DNA of 44,217 nt from Sphingomonadales bacterium (GTDB lineage Bacteria > Pseudomonadota > Alphaproteobacteria > Sphingomonadales > Sphingomonadaceae), in contig JAGXTB010000214.1 of the NCBI GenBank assembly GCA_018334165.1, positions 1 to 44,217 of the forward strand, in the 5' to 3' direction. Of the stretch, positions 26,875 through 37,674 are shown one piece after another; position 1 is the stretch's first letter; every line of letters starts with the position of its first letter. The position numbers and the translations under genes were made by a program. The notes beneath the pieces were generated by a model. That model did no database searches, was not told the DNA's origin, and saw nothing but the letters and a program-made list of their open reading frames with translations.

Positions 26875-27318
26875 TCAGCTTTCTACCTTCTCCAACGACA
26901 AGGCGTTGATGCAGAAGCGCAGCCCGCTGGGGGCCGGACCATCGGGGAAGACATGGCCCAGATGCCCGTCGCAGACATTGCAGACCGCTTCGATCCGCTG
27001 CATCCCGTGGCTCTGGTCGAGGTGATAGCCCACCACGCCTTCGGCCACCGGCTCGCCGAAACTGGGCCAGCCGGTGCCGCTTTCGAACTTGGCCGCGCTG
27101 TCGAACAGTTCGGTCCCGCAGCCCGCGCAGGCATAGAGCCCCGGCACGAACAGGCTGCACATATCGCTTGAGAAGGCCCGTTCGGTCCCGGCCAGGCGCA
27201 GCACCTGGTACTGATCGGGCGTCAGCGCTGCGCGCCATTCCTCTTCGCTGCGCTGATCGCGGCGCGGCGGCGGGTTGGCCTCGCCGCGTGCGAGGCGGAT
27301 TACGTCGGTCCAGTTCAT
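26875..27318 (-). CDS. msrB: Peptide-methionine (R)-S-oxide reductase
   Basis: MsrB reduces the R form of methionine sulfoxide. The 147-residue product has zinc ligands Cys64/Cys67 (CAGC) and Cys113/Cys116 (CNVC), the SGTGWPSF substrate loop, GHVFPDGP, and catalytic Cys136 in LRFCINALSL. Cys54 in SDMCSLFV may be the resolving Cys. There is no signal peptide when ATG 27318 is used. An upstream frame with a hydrophobic start exists but has no good start signal. First gene of the msrB-selO-msrA group. Confidence 0.94.
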   Translation of the reverse strand: MNWTDVIRLARGEANPPPRRDQRSEEEWRAALTPDQYQVLRLAGTERAFSSDMCSLFVPGLYACAGCGTELFDSAAKFESGTGWPSFGEPVAEGVVGYHLDQSHGMQRIEAVCNVCDGHLGHVFPDGPAPSGLRFCINALSLEKVES

Positions 27319-27418
27319 CGCGAATCTCCTGCTTCGGTCCAGTCCGAGCCAGTTCGCTGCAGATATGGGGCCGGCTACAGTGAATGCCAAGCAAGGAAGG
27401 GATCAACCGGCTTCGTCA

Positions 27419-27593
27419 CCTCCCCCTTGATGGGGGAGGGATACCGAAGCTTGGCGACTTGTCGCCTAGCGCAGGTTGGGTGGGGGTGATGGTGCGGCCT
27501 TGTGCAGTGTTAGGCGGAGAGATCACCCCCATCCAACTGCGCCTAGCGAACAAGTTCGCAAGGCTCCGTATCCTTCCCCCATCAAGGGGGAAG
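27419..27593. repeat. Compound palindromic repeat, type CTCCCCCTTGATGG
   Basis: The outer arms at about 27419-27444 and 27568-27593 are each themselves palindromic (CTCCCCCTTGATGGGGGAG) and mirror each other. Inner arms at 27469-27490 and 27522-27542 (TTGGGTGGGGGTGAT and its near complement) complete a nested structure. It fills the gap 27319-27604 between csaA and msrB, and the rest of that gap holds the probable msrB promoter. A related element is at 35362-35500. Confidence 0.8.
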
Positions 27594-27604
27594 AGAGGGA
27601 ATGA

Positions 27605-27976
27605 TCAAAACAACCGCGATCCATTCGGCACCCGCCGGTCGGGCGAAAACAGGATCACTGCGCCTTCCTCGTCCCCGAACCCCAGGGTCAGCACTTCGGA
27701 CATGAATTTGCCAATCTGGCGCGGGGGGAAGTTGACCACGGCGGCCACCTGCCGCCCGGGCAGTTCCTCCAGCGCGTAACGATCGGTGATCTGCGCGCTC
27801 GATTTCTTCACGCCTATGGCCGGGCCGAAATCGATCACCAGCTTGTAGGCAGGCTTGCGCGCTTCGGGGAATGGCTCGGCGACAAGCACCGTGCCAACGC
27901 GGATGTCCACTGCGAGGAACTGATCAAAGCTGATATCTTCCTCGCGCGGGGCATCAGCGGCGTGGCTGAGGTGCAT
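27605..27976 (-). CDS. csaA: CsaA-type tRNA-binding-domain protein
   Basis: A 123-residue single-domain protein with the OB-type tRNA-binding fold found at the C-terminus of MetRS and in CsaA, a small export-related chaperone. It contains FLAVDIRVGTVLVAEPFPEARKPAYKLVIDFG, then IGVKKSSAQIT and ALEELPGRQVAAVVNFPPRQIGKFMSEVL, all matching CsaA. It starts one base after the pccA stop, so it is the last gene of the propionyl-CoA island. Its link to that pathway is not obvious. Confidence 0.92.
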   Translation of the reverse strand: MHLSHAADAPREEDISFDQFLAVDIRVGTVLVAEPFPEARKPAYKLVIDFGPAIGVKKSSAQITDRYALEELPGRQVAAVVNFPPRQIGKFMSEVLTLGFGDEEGAVILFSPDRRVPNGSRLF

Positions 27977-27977
27977 G

Positions 27978-30074
<2,097 letters not shown>

Positions 30075-30075
30075 T

Positions 30076-31104
30076 CTATTTGCCTCGTAATTTGGCGAGT
30101 TTGGCTTTGAACTCTGCTTCGAGTTGTTCCCAGCCTTCGCCGAAATGAGCTTCCCGATGATGATTAGCGCACAGTGCAATTACGTTTTCGAGCGTATCTG
30201 GTCCCTGCTTTGCAAGGCTGATGATGTGATGCGCTTCGACGTAGAATCTGCCGTCCGGCTTCCTAAAGCCAACAGCTCCGCAATGCTCACATTTGCCGTT
30301 CGCACGGGCTAAAACCTCCTGCCGAACCTTTTCATCGCGAAGATAGTAGATTGCCGCATACTTGGCTCTGCCCGGCTGCTCATTGCCGATTACCGGCACT
30401 TCAAGATCATCGATCGCAGAACCGACACTCGTGAAACCTGTCTGCAGTGCTTCAGTGGTGATTGTACCGACAATCGTTCCAAGAATCTTCTTGCCTTCAC
30501 GCCTCACGCGAAGTGCAAGCAGGGTCTGCCTGTCAAAAGAACGCCGCTTTCGTGGAACGGTCAGCGGGTAGATTGGTGTGCATTTGACGCCATACGCAAT
30601 CAAATTGTGTTCGATTGTGGCATCTAAAAGACGAAGGATTTCGCGGCGACCATGATCGGAAGATGGCACAACCTCGGTGTCATCCCAGAATTCATATGTT
30701 TGGCCGTCAAATCGGATTTCGTTATCCCAGATCGTGAATAAGGTTGAACGCCCGTCATTGCCTAGCGCAGACCACGACCATCTCATATTTTTGAGTGGGA
30801 AGCCTATCGAGCTGCAAAATCCAGAAAACGACGTCGAAGATGGTTCGATAGTTTTCTCCAACTTCCTTAATGTGAACCCCATAGATCGAATCTGAGGCTC
30901 ACAATCATTGGTTTTGAATGATCGGGGGCGGATAGGAGGCTGGTGCGCCGAAGCCCAGATCGCTTTGATAGGATACTCGGCTCCCCCATGGACGATCCAC
31001 GTGGTTACCGACCCGCGACCTGCAGCATACTTCTTCAAGAACGCTTTCTCACCGATGCGCTCAAACTCGGAGATTCGTTCGAGAATGTCGGCCTTACTAA
31101 CCAT
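30076..31104 (-). CDS. HNH endonuclease with ScoMcrA-like N-terminal domain
   Basis: A 342-residue protein. The C-terminus is a zinc-stabilised HNH nuclease: Cys272/Cys275 (CEHC), the His292-His293 pair in EAHHII, Asn307, and Cys312 with His315/316 (CANHH). The N-terminal 75 residues (ISEFERIGEKAFLKKYAAGR, YPIKAIWASAH, IRSMGF) resemble the head domain of ScoMcrA-type modification-dependent endonucleases. The middle, about 90-260, is unrecognised and may read modified DNA. GC is clearly lower than in the neighbours (about 47% over 30601-30660). ATG follows the mutase stop directly (TGAATG) and the stop is one base before pccA ATG. A type IV restriction-like role is an inference. Confidence 0.85.
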   Translation of the reverse strand: MVSKADILERISEFERIGEKAFLKKYAAGRGSVTTWIVHGGAEYPIKAIWASAHQPPIRPRSFKTNDCEPQIRSMGFTLRKLEKTIEPSSTSFSGFCSSIGFPLKNMRWSWSALGNDGRSTLFTIWDNEIRFDGQTYEFWDDTEVVPSSDHGRREILRLLDATIEHNLIAYGVKCTPIYPLTVPRKRRSFDRQTLLALRVRREGKKILGTIVGTITTEALQTGFTSVGSAIDDLEVPVIGNEQPGRAKYAAIYYLRDEKVRQEVLARANGKCEHCGAVGFRKPDGRFYVEAHHIISLAKQGPDTLENVIALCANHHREAHFGEGWEQLEAEFKAKLAKLRGK

Positions 31105-33228
31105 TCACCCCTCCACCGGCGGCATATTGTGCCCCAGCAGCCGCAACATATCCGCCGCGCATTCAACCACGTTGGTGCCGGGACCATAGATCCCCTGCAC
31201 GCCTGCTTCGCGCAGGAAGTCATAGTCCTGCGGCGGGATCACCCCGCCGGCAACGACCTTGATGTCGGGGCGGCCGGCATCCTTGAGCAGGCGGACCAGT
31301 TCGGGGACCAGCGTCTTGTGCCCGGCGGCGAGCGAGCTGGCGCCGATGGCGTCAACGTCTTTCTCCAAGGCCAGTGCGCAGGCTTCCTCAGGCGTCTGGA
31401 ACAGCGGCCCGCTGGTCACGTCGAAGCCCATGTCGGTGAAAGCGCTGGCGATCACATTGGCACCGCGGTCGTGGCCGTCCTGGCCCATCTTGGCGACCAG
31501 CAGCCGCGGGGGGCGGCCGAGGCGGCGGGTGACGGCTTCGACGCCCTGCACCACCTGGGCATAGCGCGCGTCGGCGGCATAGGCCTTGCCGTAAATCCCC
31601 GTGACCGGGACCGGCTGGGTGCCATAGCGCCCGAATGCGGCCTCCATCGCATCGGAAATCTCGCCCAGCGTGGCGCGCTGGCGCGCGGCGCGGACGGCAT
31701 ATTCGAGGAGATTGCCGCCGGACTTCGCGGCGTGGGTCAGCTCTTTGAGCGCGGCCTGACAGGCAGATTCATCGCGCGCTGCCCGCGTCGCTTTGAGCCG
31801 CGCGATCTGCGCATCGCGCACCGCGTGGTTGTCCACTTCCAGCGTGTCGAGATGCTCTTCCTTGGCGAGCTTGTACTTGTTGACGCCAACGATCACGTCC
31901 TCGCCCTTGTCGATCCGCGCCTGCTTGGCGGCGGCGGCCTGCTCGATGCGGCTCTTGGGCATTCCAGAAGCGACCGCCTTGGTCATCCCGCCCAGGCCAT
32001 CGACCTCTTCGATCAGCTTCCAGGCTTCATCCACCAGTGTCGAGGTCAGTGCCTCAACGTAGTAGGAGCCGCCGAGCGGATCGACCACCTTGGTGATCCC
32101 GCTTTCCTCGGCCAGCACGATCTGAGTGTTGCGAGCGATACGGGCCGAGAAATCGGTCGGCAAGGCAATCGCCTCGTCGAGCGCGTTGGTGTGGAGGCTC
32201 TGCGTGCCGCCCAGCGTCGCGGCCATCGCTTCGATCGTGGTGCGGATCACGTTGTTGTAGGGGTCCTGCTCTTGCAGCGAGACGCCGCTGGTCTGGCAGT
32301 GGGTGCGCAGCATCTTGCTCCGCTCGTCCTTCGCCCCCAGCCCATCCATCACCCGGTGCCACAGAGTGCGCGCGGCGCGCAGTTTGGCGACTTCCATGAA
32401 GAAGTTCATGCCGATGCCGAAGAAGAAGCTGAGACGGCCCGCGAAAGCATCGATATCGAGCCCCGCCGCCATGGCGCGGGTCGCATATTCCTTGCCGTCC
32501 GCAATCGTGAAGGCCAGTTCCTGCACCGCGGTCGCCCCGGCCTCGTGCATGTGATAGCCCGAGATCGAGATCGAGTTGAACTTGGGCATATGTGCCGAGG
32601 TGTAGGCGATGATATCCGAGACGATCCGCATGCTCGGCTCGGGCGGGTAGATATAGGTGTTGCGGACCATGAACTCTTTCAGGATGTCGTTCTGGATGGT
32701 CCCGTCGAGCTGGGCCTGATCGACCCCCTGCTCCTCGCCCGCGACAATGAAAAACGCCAGGATCGGGATCACCGCACCGTTCATGGTCATCGAAACCGAC
32801 ATTTGACCCAGCGGAATGCCGTCGAACAGGATCTTCATGTCCTCGACAGAATCGATCGCAACCCCGGCCTTGCCGACATCGCCGACCACGCGCGGGTGAT
32901 CGCTGTCATAGCCCCGGTGCGTGGCGAGATCGAAGGCTACCGACAGGCCCTTTTGCCCCGCAGCGAGGTTGCGGCGGTAGAAGGCGTTTGATTCCTCGGC
33001 GGTGGAGAACCCGGCGTACTGGCGGATCGTCCACGGGCGCCCGGCATACATCGAGGCGCGCACGCCGCGGGTGAACGGAGCGAAGCCGGGCAGGCCGGGA
33101 TCACCAGCGTCTTCCGCCGTGTAGAGCGGCTTGATCGGGAACCCTTCGGGAGTATTCCAGGTCAGGTCCTTGCCTTTGACCTCTTTGGCCGCTGCGGCCT
33201 GCCAGTCGGGTACGGTCGGTTTGGTCAT
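31105..33228 (-). CDS. scpA: Methylmalonyl-CoA mutase, single-chain
   Basis: Adenosylcobalamin enzyme that rearranges (R)-methylmalonyl-CoA to succinyl-CoA. The 707-residue product has the TIM-barrel substrate domain ([36 protein letters not shown]) and the C-terminal B12 domain with DGHDRG, where His586 is the lower cobalt ligand, followed by the GASSLAAGH segment. It is of the homodimeric ScpA/McmA type. I choose ATG at 33228. No MeaB/ArgK GTPase chaperone lies in the island. It follows the GST gene by eight bases. Confidence 0.96.
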   Translation of the reverse strand: MTKPTVPDWQAAAAKEVKGKDLTWNTPEGFPIKPLYTAEDAGDPGLPGFAPFTRGVRASMYAGRPWTIRQYAGFSTAEESNAFYRRNLAAGQKGLSVAFDLATHRGYDSDHPRVVGDVGKAGVAIDSVEDMKILFDGIPLGQMSVSMTMNGAVIPILAFFIVAGEEQGVDQAQLDGTIQNDILKEFMVRNTYIYPPEPSMRIVSDIIAYTSAHMPKFNSISISGYHMHEAGATAVQELAFTIADGKEYATRAMAAGLDIDAFAGRLSFFFGIGMNFFMEVAKLRAARTLWHRVMDGLGAKDERSKMLRTHCQTSGVSLQEQDPYNNVIRTTIEAMAATLGGTQSLHTNALDEAIALPTDFSARIARNTQIVLAEESGITKVVDPLGGSYYVEALTSTLVDEAWKLIEEVDGLGGMTKAVASGMPKSRIEQAAAAKQARIDKGEDVIVGVNKYKLAKEEHLDTLEVDNHAVRDAQIARLKATRAARDESACQAALKELTHAAKSGGNLLEYAVRAARQRATLGEISDAMEAAFGRYGTQPVPVTGIYGKAYAADARYAQVVQGVEAVTRRLGRPPRLLVAKMGQDGHDRGANVIASAFTDMGFDVTSGPLFQTPEEACALALEKDVDAIGASSLAAGHKTLVPELVRLLKDAGRPDIKVVAGGVIPPQDYDFLREAGVQGIYGPGTNVVECAADMLRLLGHNMPPVEG

Positions 33229-33236
33229 GTCATCTC

Positions 33237-33866
33237 TCAGGCGGCGGCGCTGGGCCGGGCCGACACGCGCGCGTGCCATTGGTTCAGGTGGGTGAGATCA
33301 TCGGGCACCGGCATGCCGATGAAGGTCGAGAAGTCGATCGTGGCAAGCAGCAGAATGTCGCTGATGGTGAAGTGATCGGCGGCGAGAAATTCGCGCCCCG
33401 CCAGAGACTCATCGAAGAACCGCATCGCATCGACGATGCGCGGACGGTTTGCCTCGCCCCATTCGGCGATCCGGCCGGGCAGCCGTTCGGTGAACTTGTG
33501 GGTATGGACCCAGACCGCGCCGACCGGCGGCATCAGCACCATCTCCACCCGGCGGTTCCACATCTCGACCAGCGCCTGTTCCTTCGCGCCGGTACCGAAC
33601 AGCGGCGGCTCAGGGTGCAGGCCTTCCAGATAGCGGCAGATCGCCACGCTTTCGGCAATCACCGTGCCGTCATCCAGTTGCAAGGCCGGGGTTTGCCCGC
33701 GCGGGTTGAGCGCAATGAACTCATCCGATTTGTGCTCACGCGCCGGGATCGAGAGATCGCGCATTTCCAGCGCGATCCCTTTCTCCGCCGCGAAGATCCG
33801 GACCCGGCGCGGGTTGGGCGCGGGGTTGGGGCTGTTGTAGAAGATCATCTGTTTCTCATTTCCCAT
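33237..33866 (-). CDS. Glutathione S-transferase family protein
   Basis: A 209-residue cytosolic GST: thioredoxin-fold N-terminal domain ([23 protein letters not shown], then [29 protein letters not shown] with the cis-Pro and the Glu-Ser that grip glutathione) and an all-helical C-terminal domain with [14 protein letters not shown]. It sits in the propionyl-CoA island and is probably co-transcribed. Its substrate there is unknown. Start at 33866 (MGNEKQM) or 33848 (MIFYN). The first abuts a palindromic repeat four bases upstream. Confidence 0.9.
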   Translation of the reverse strand: MGNEKQMIFYNSPNPAPNPRRVRIFAAEKGIALEMRDLSIPAREHKSDEFIALNPRGQTPALQLDDGTVIAESVAICRYLEGLHPEPPLFGTGAKEQALVEMWNRRVEMVLMPPVGAVWVHTHKFTERLPGRIAEWGEANRPRIVDAMRFFDESLAGREFLAADHFTISDILLLATIDFSTFIGMPVPDDLTHLNQWHARVSARPSAAA

Positions 33867-33869
33867 GTT

Positions 33870-33933
33870 CCGTTCGCATCGAGCGAAGTCGAGATGCCGC
33901 GAGCTGTGTCTCGACTACGCTCGACACGAACGG
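33870..33933. repeat. 64-bp palindromic element CCGTTCG...CGAACGG
   Basis: Two near-complementary halves, CCGTTCGCATCGAGCG... and ...CGCTCGACACGAACGG, joined by a short GC-rich loop. It fills most of the 74-base gap between the hydratase stop and the GST start. It belongs to the same family as the copies at 34792-34855 and inside pccA. Confidence 0.9.
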
Positions 33934-33940
33934 GTGTGGC

Positions 33941-34726
33941 TTACCTACCCTTGAACTCGGGCTTGCGCTTTTGGAGGAAAGCCATGCCGCCTTCCATCGC
34001 ATCGGCGCTGGCCCCGGCGATCCGCTGGCCTTCGGCTTCGGCGAGCAGGACCTGCGGCAAGGTGCCGTCGAGCGCGGTGGCAATGTTGGCCTTCATGGTC
34101 GCATAGGCCAGCGTCGGCCCTTCGGAGAGCCGAGTGGCGAGCGCCATCGCCTCGTCCATCAGCGCTTCGTCGGCCATCGCTTTGTAGATCAGGCCCCAGT
34201 CCTCGGCCTGTTCGGCCCCGATCTTTTCGCCCAGCATCATCATCCGGGTCGCACGCGCCCGGCCGATCGCGCGGGCCAGCAGCCAGGTCGATCCGCCATC
34301 GGGAACCAGCCCGATGTTGACGAAGGCCTGGAGGAAATAGGCGCTCTTGCCCGCCAGCACAAAATCACCGGCCAGCGCAATCGAGCAGCCCACGCCCGCC
34401 GCCGCACCGTTGACCGCGGTCACCACCGGCACCGGGCAACGCAGGATCTGTGTCACCAGCGGGTTATAGAAATTCTGCAGCGCACGGTGGCTGCCGCCCT
34501 TCTGTTCGAGCGGGCTGCGTTCGCCCCGTGCGGCCAGATCCGCGCCCGAGCAGAAGCCCTTGCCTGCCCCGGTGATCACCACCGCGCGCGCGTCGCCCAG
34601 GTCATAGAAGGCCGCGCCCAGTTCCTCGGCCAGCTGGATCGAGGCGGCATTGAGCCGCTCGGGCCGGTTGAGCGTAAGCTTGAGCACATTGCCGACGCGT
34701 TCGGCCAGGATGGTTTCGTAGGTCAT
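33941..34726 (-). CDS. Enoyl-CoA hydratase/isomerase, PaaG-like
   Basis: A 261-residue crotonase-fold protein. The oxyanion-hole segments are ITGAGKGFCSGADLA and AVNGAAAGVGCSIALAGD. The catalytic region reads AFVNIGLVPDGGSTWLLARAIGRARA, with Asp where PaaG has it and without the Glu pair of true hydratases. It therefore fits a ring- or double-bond isomerase of the PaaG type better than a hydratase. Lying between mutase/GST and epimerase genes, it may feed acyl-CoA from branched or aromatic compounds to propionyl-CoA, but no substrate can be named. Confidence 0.9.
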   Translation of the reverse strand: MTYETILAERVGNVLKLTLNRPERLNAASIQLAEELGAAFYDLGDARAVVITGAGKGFCSGADLAARGERSPLEQKGGSHRALQNFYNPLVTQILRCPVPVVTAVNGAAAGVGCSIALAGDFVLAGKSAYFLQAFVNIGLVPDGGSTWLLARAIGRARATRMMMLGEKIGAEQAEDWGLIYKAMADEALMDEAMALATRLSEGPTLAYATMKANIATALDGTLPQVLLAEAEGQRIAGASADAMEGGMAFLQKRKPEFKGR

Positions 34727-34745
34727 TCAGAATTTCCTCTCAATT

Positions 34746-34901
34746 CCGTTCGTCCCGAGCGCAGTCGAGGGATCGCAGCACAATCCAAGGCCCGTTCGCA
34801 TCGAGCGAAGTCGAGATGCCACGCGCGGTGTCTCGACTTCGCTCGACACGAACGGAGCTAGGGAAAAGACGCGATCCCTCGACTGCGCTCGGGACGAACG
34901 G
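34746..34901. repeat. Nested palindromes: one element inside the loop of another
   Basis: Outer arms 34746-34776 and 34871-34901 are perfect complements over 31 bases (CCGTTCGTCCCGAGC... type). In their loop sits a whole element of the 33870 type (34792-34855), bounded by CCGTTCG and CGAACGG. The whole fills the 181-base gap between mce and the hydratase gene. A strong hairpin here would separate the two in the transcript. Confidence 0.92.
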
Positions 34902-34907
34902 GGTGGT

Positions 34908-35345
34908 TTAATGGTCAGCGCGAGTCTCCATAATCTCAGTCAGCACCCCCTGCATGTCGCGGGGATGCACAAAGAAGATCAGCGTGCCATGCGCTCCGAT
35001 CCGGGGCTCGCCCAGCACGCGCTTGCCCATGGCTTCAAACTCGGCCTTGGCCTTGTGAATGTCAGGCACTTCGTAGCACATGTGGTGCTGCCCGCCCGCC
35101 GGGTTCTTCTCAAGGAAGCTGGCGATGCTGGTGTTGCCAGGCAGCGGCTCGATCAGCTCGATCTGGGTGCCGTTCAGCGCGCCATCCGCGCCCGGCGTAT
35201 CGACGAAGCAGACCTTCACCCCCTGATCGGGCAAGTCGAACGGTTCGTGGATCTTCGTCGCGCCCATGACATCGCGGTAGAACACAGCGGAGTCCGCGAT
35301 CGAGGGCGTGGCGACGCCGATGTGGTTCAAACGGCCGAGTTTCAT
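34908..35345 (-). CDS. mce: Methylmalonyl-CoA epimerase
   Basis: Converts (S)- to (R)-methylmalonyl-CoA between PccAB and the mutase. The 145-residue product is a vicinal-oxygen-chelate fold protein with metal ligands in NHIGVA (His8), GQHHMCYEV and the C-terminal HPRDMQGVLTEIME, plus the catalytic-type Glu residues. ATG at 35345 has the ribosome site GGAGGA seven bases before it. That ATG overlaps the stop of an upstream leader frame (ATGA) that itself starts with a second copy of the first mce codons. Confidence 0.95.
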   Translation of the reverse strand: MKLGRLNHIGVATPSIADSAVFYRDVMGATKIHEPFDLPDQGVKVCFVDTPGADGALNGTQIELIEPLPGNTSIASFLEKNPAGGQHHMCYEVPDIHKAKAEFEAMGKRVLGEPRIGAHGTLIFFVHPRDMQGVLTEIMETRADH

Positions 35346-35545
35346 GGTGTTCCTCCGATCACCCTACCCTTCAGGGGAGGGGCAGTGAGACTTGGCAGCT
35401 TGCCGCCTAGTCGCAGCGGGGTGGGGGTTCGACGTCGCGTGCGAAACGCAGCGCCGAACCCACACCCCCACCCCAACCCCTCCCCACCGGGGAGGGGCTT
35501 TGGTTGCGTTGCCACGCCGATGTGGTTGAGCCAGCCCAGTTTCAT
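35342..35545 (-). pseudogene. Duplicated mce 5' end fused to a palindromic repeat
   Basis: A 67-codon frame that begins MKLGWLNHIGVAT, against MKLGRLNHIGVAT in mce, then reads through the repeat at 35362-35500. It has its own ribosome site (GAGGGAAG) and its TGA overlaps the mce ATG. The copies at 35306-35350 and 35506-35550 are offset by exactly 200 bases and agree at 36 of 45 positions. It is a remnant, but it may act as a translated leader that couples to mce. Confidence 0.75.
35362..35500. repeat. Compound palindromic repeat between two mce 5' ends
   Basis: The outer blocks CCCTTCAGGGGAGGGG (left) and CCCCTCCCCACCGGGGAGG (right) and inner arms GGGGTGGGGGTTCG (35418-35431) and CGAACCCACACCCCCACC (from 35455) give a nested hairpin. 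It has the same plan as the element at 27419-27593. Confidence 0.8.
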
Positions 35546-35560
35546 GGTACTTCCCTCGGT

Positions 35561-35893
35561 TCAGACTTTGAATTCGGCGAAGACAGTTTCCTGATCGTTC
35601 ATGATGCTGACGGAAATATCCGTACCGTTGGCCAACGCTGCCATTTGCGGCGTGTTCTCGAAGATGGAGGAGAGGATGTGCCGTGCGTCATCAGCGAAGG
35701 TATCGTCACAAACAATCGTGATAATGATGTTCTTCGCGCTGGCCCCGCGCCGCTTTTTCCACTCCACCAGGGTGCCCCCGGCCTGTGATATTTCGGAGAG
35801 GTAATGCTCTTCTCCCTCGGGCGCAATTGAGACGATCGCAGCAAAGCTCTTCTTAAACAGCCCTTCTTTCTTAGCGAATTCCTGTATTTGCAT
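35561..35893 (-). CDS. Small protein of unknown function in the propionyl-CoA island
   Basis: A 110-residue soluble protein I do not recognise. It alternates predicted strands and helices: FKKSFAAIVSIAPEGEEHYLSEISQAGGTLVEWKK, NIIITIVCDDTFADDARHILSSIFE and a closing DISVSIMNDQETVFAEFKV. ATG at 35893 has the ribosome site AGGAGAG about ten bases before. Base composition is lower in GC than its neighbours (50% over 35581-35640). It lies between pccB (24 bases upstream) and the duplicated mce start, so it should be transcribed with the pathway. It could be an insertion. Confidence 0.7.
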   Translation of the reverse strand: MQIQEFAKKEGLFKKSFAAIVSIAPEGEEHYLSEISQAGGTLVEWKKRRGASAKNIIITIVCDDTFADDARHILSSIFENTPQMAALANGTDISVSIMNDQETVFAEFKV

Positions 35894-35917
35894 GAGATTT
35901 GGCTCTCCTTAGTCCGC

Positions 35918-37450
<1,533 letters not shown>

Positions 37451-37517
37451 TCTCACCCCATCGAAATGATCGAAGCGTGCTGGATGCGGCGGGAATGGGG
37501 CAATGTCCAATGTGAAA

Positions 37518-37547
37518 TTGCAAAGTTGCGAAGTTCATGTTTGCAAA
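37518..37547. promoter_or_regulatory. Candidate ScfR operator, TTGCAAA/TTTGCAAA sites
   Basis: TTGCAAAGTTGCGAA at 37518-37532 and the perfect palindrome TTTGCAAA at 37540-37547 lie in the pccB-scfR divergent region. TTTGCAAA-like motifs are the known targets of the related regulators RamB and PrpR in actinobacteria. Use by the ScfR here is inferred from the neighbouring gene and the motif. Confidence 0.6.
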
Positions 37548-37568
37548 ATTCCACGAAGCGGCCTAACT

Positions 37569-37664
37569 TCTTTGCGATCTCATTTTCTCTTTGCGCTCTT
37601 TGCGAGAACCTTTCTTTGGTTCGGGTTCTCGCAAAGGGCGCAGAGGGCCGCAAAGATCGCAAAG
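37569..37664. repeat. Imperfect palindrome abutting the scfR start
   Basis: The left arm 37569-37610 and right arm 37623-37664 pair with a few mismatches (core TTTGCGAGAACC against GGTTCTCGCAAA). The composition is of the same kind as the perfect palindrome at 9912-9995. The likely scfR ribosome site AAAGGGG (37661-37667) begins in its last bases. Confidence 0.8.
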
Positions 37665-37674
37665 GGGCTGCGCA

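Noticed and set aside
30076-31104. HNH gene as part of an intein or group I intron
   Set aside because: It is a free-standing gene with its own start and stop between two complete genes. No intron or intein borders are seen.
30943-32991. 682-codon plus-strand frame opposite methylmalonyl-CoA mutase
   Set aside because: Antisense shadow. The mutase motifs on the minus strand are unambiguous.
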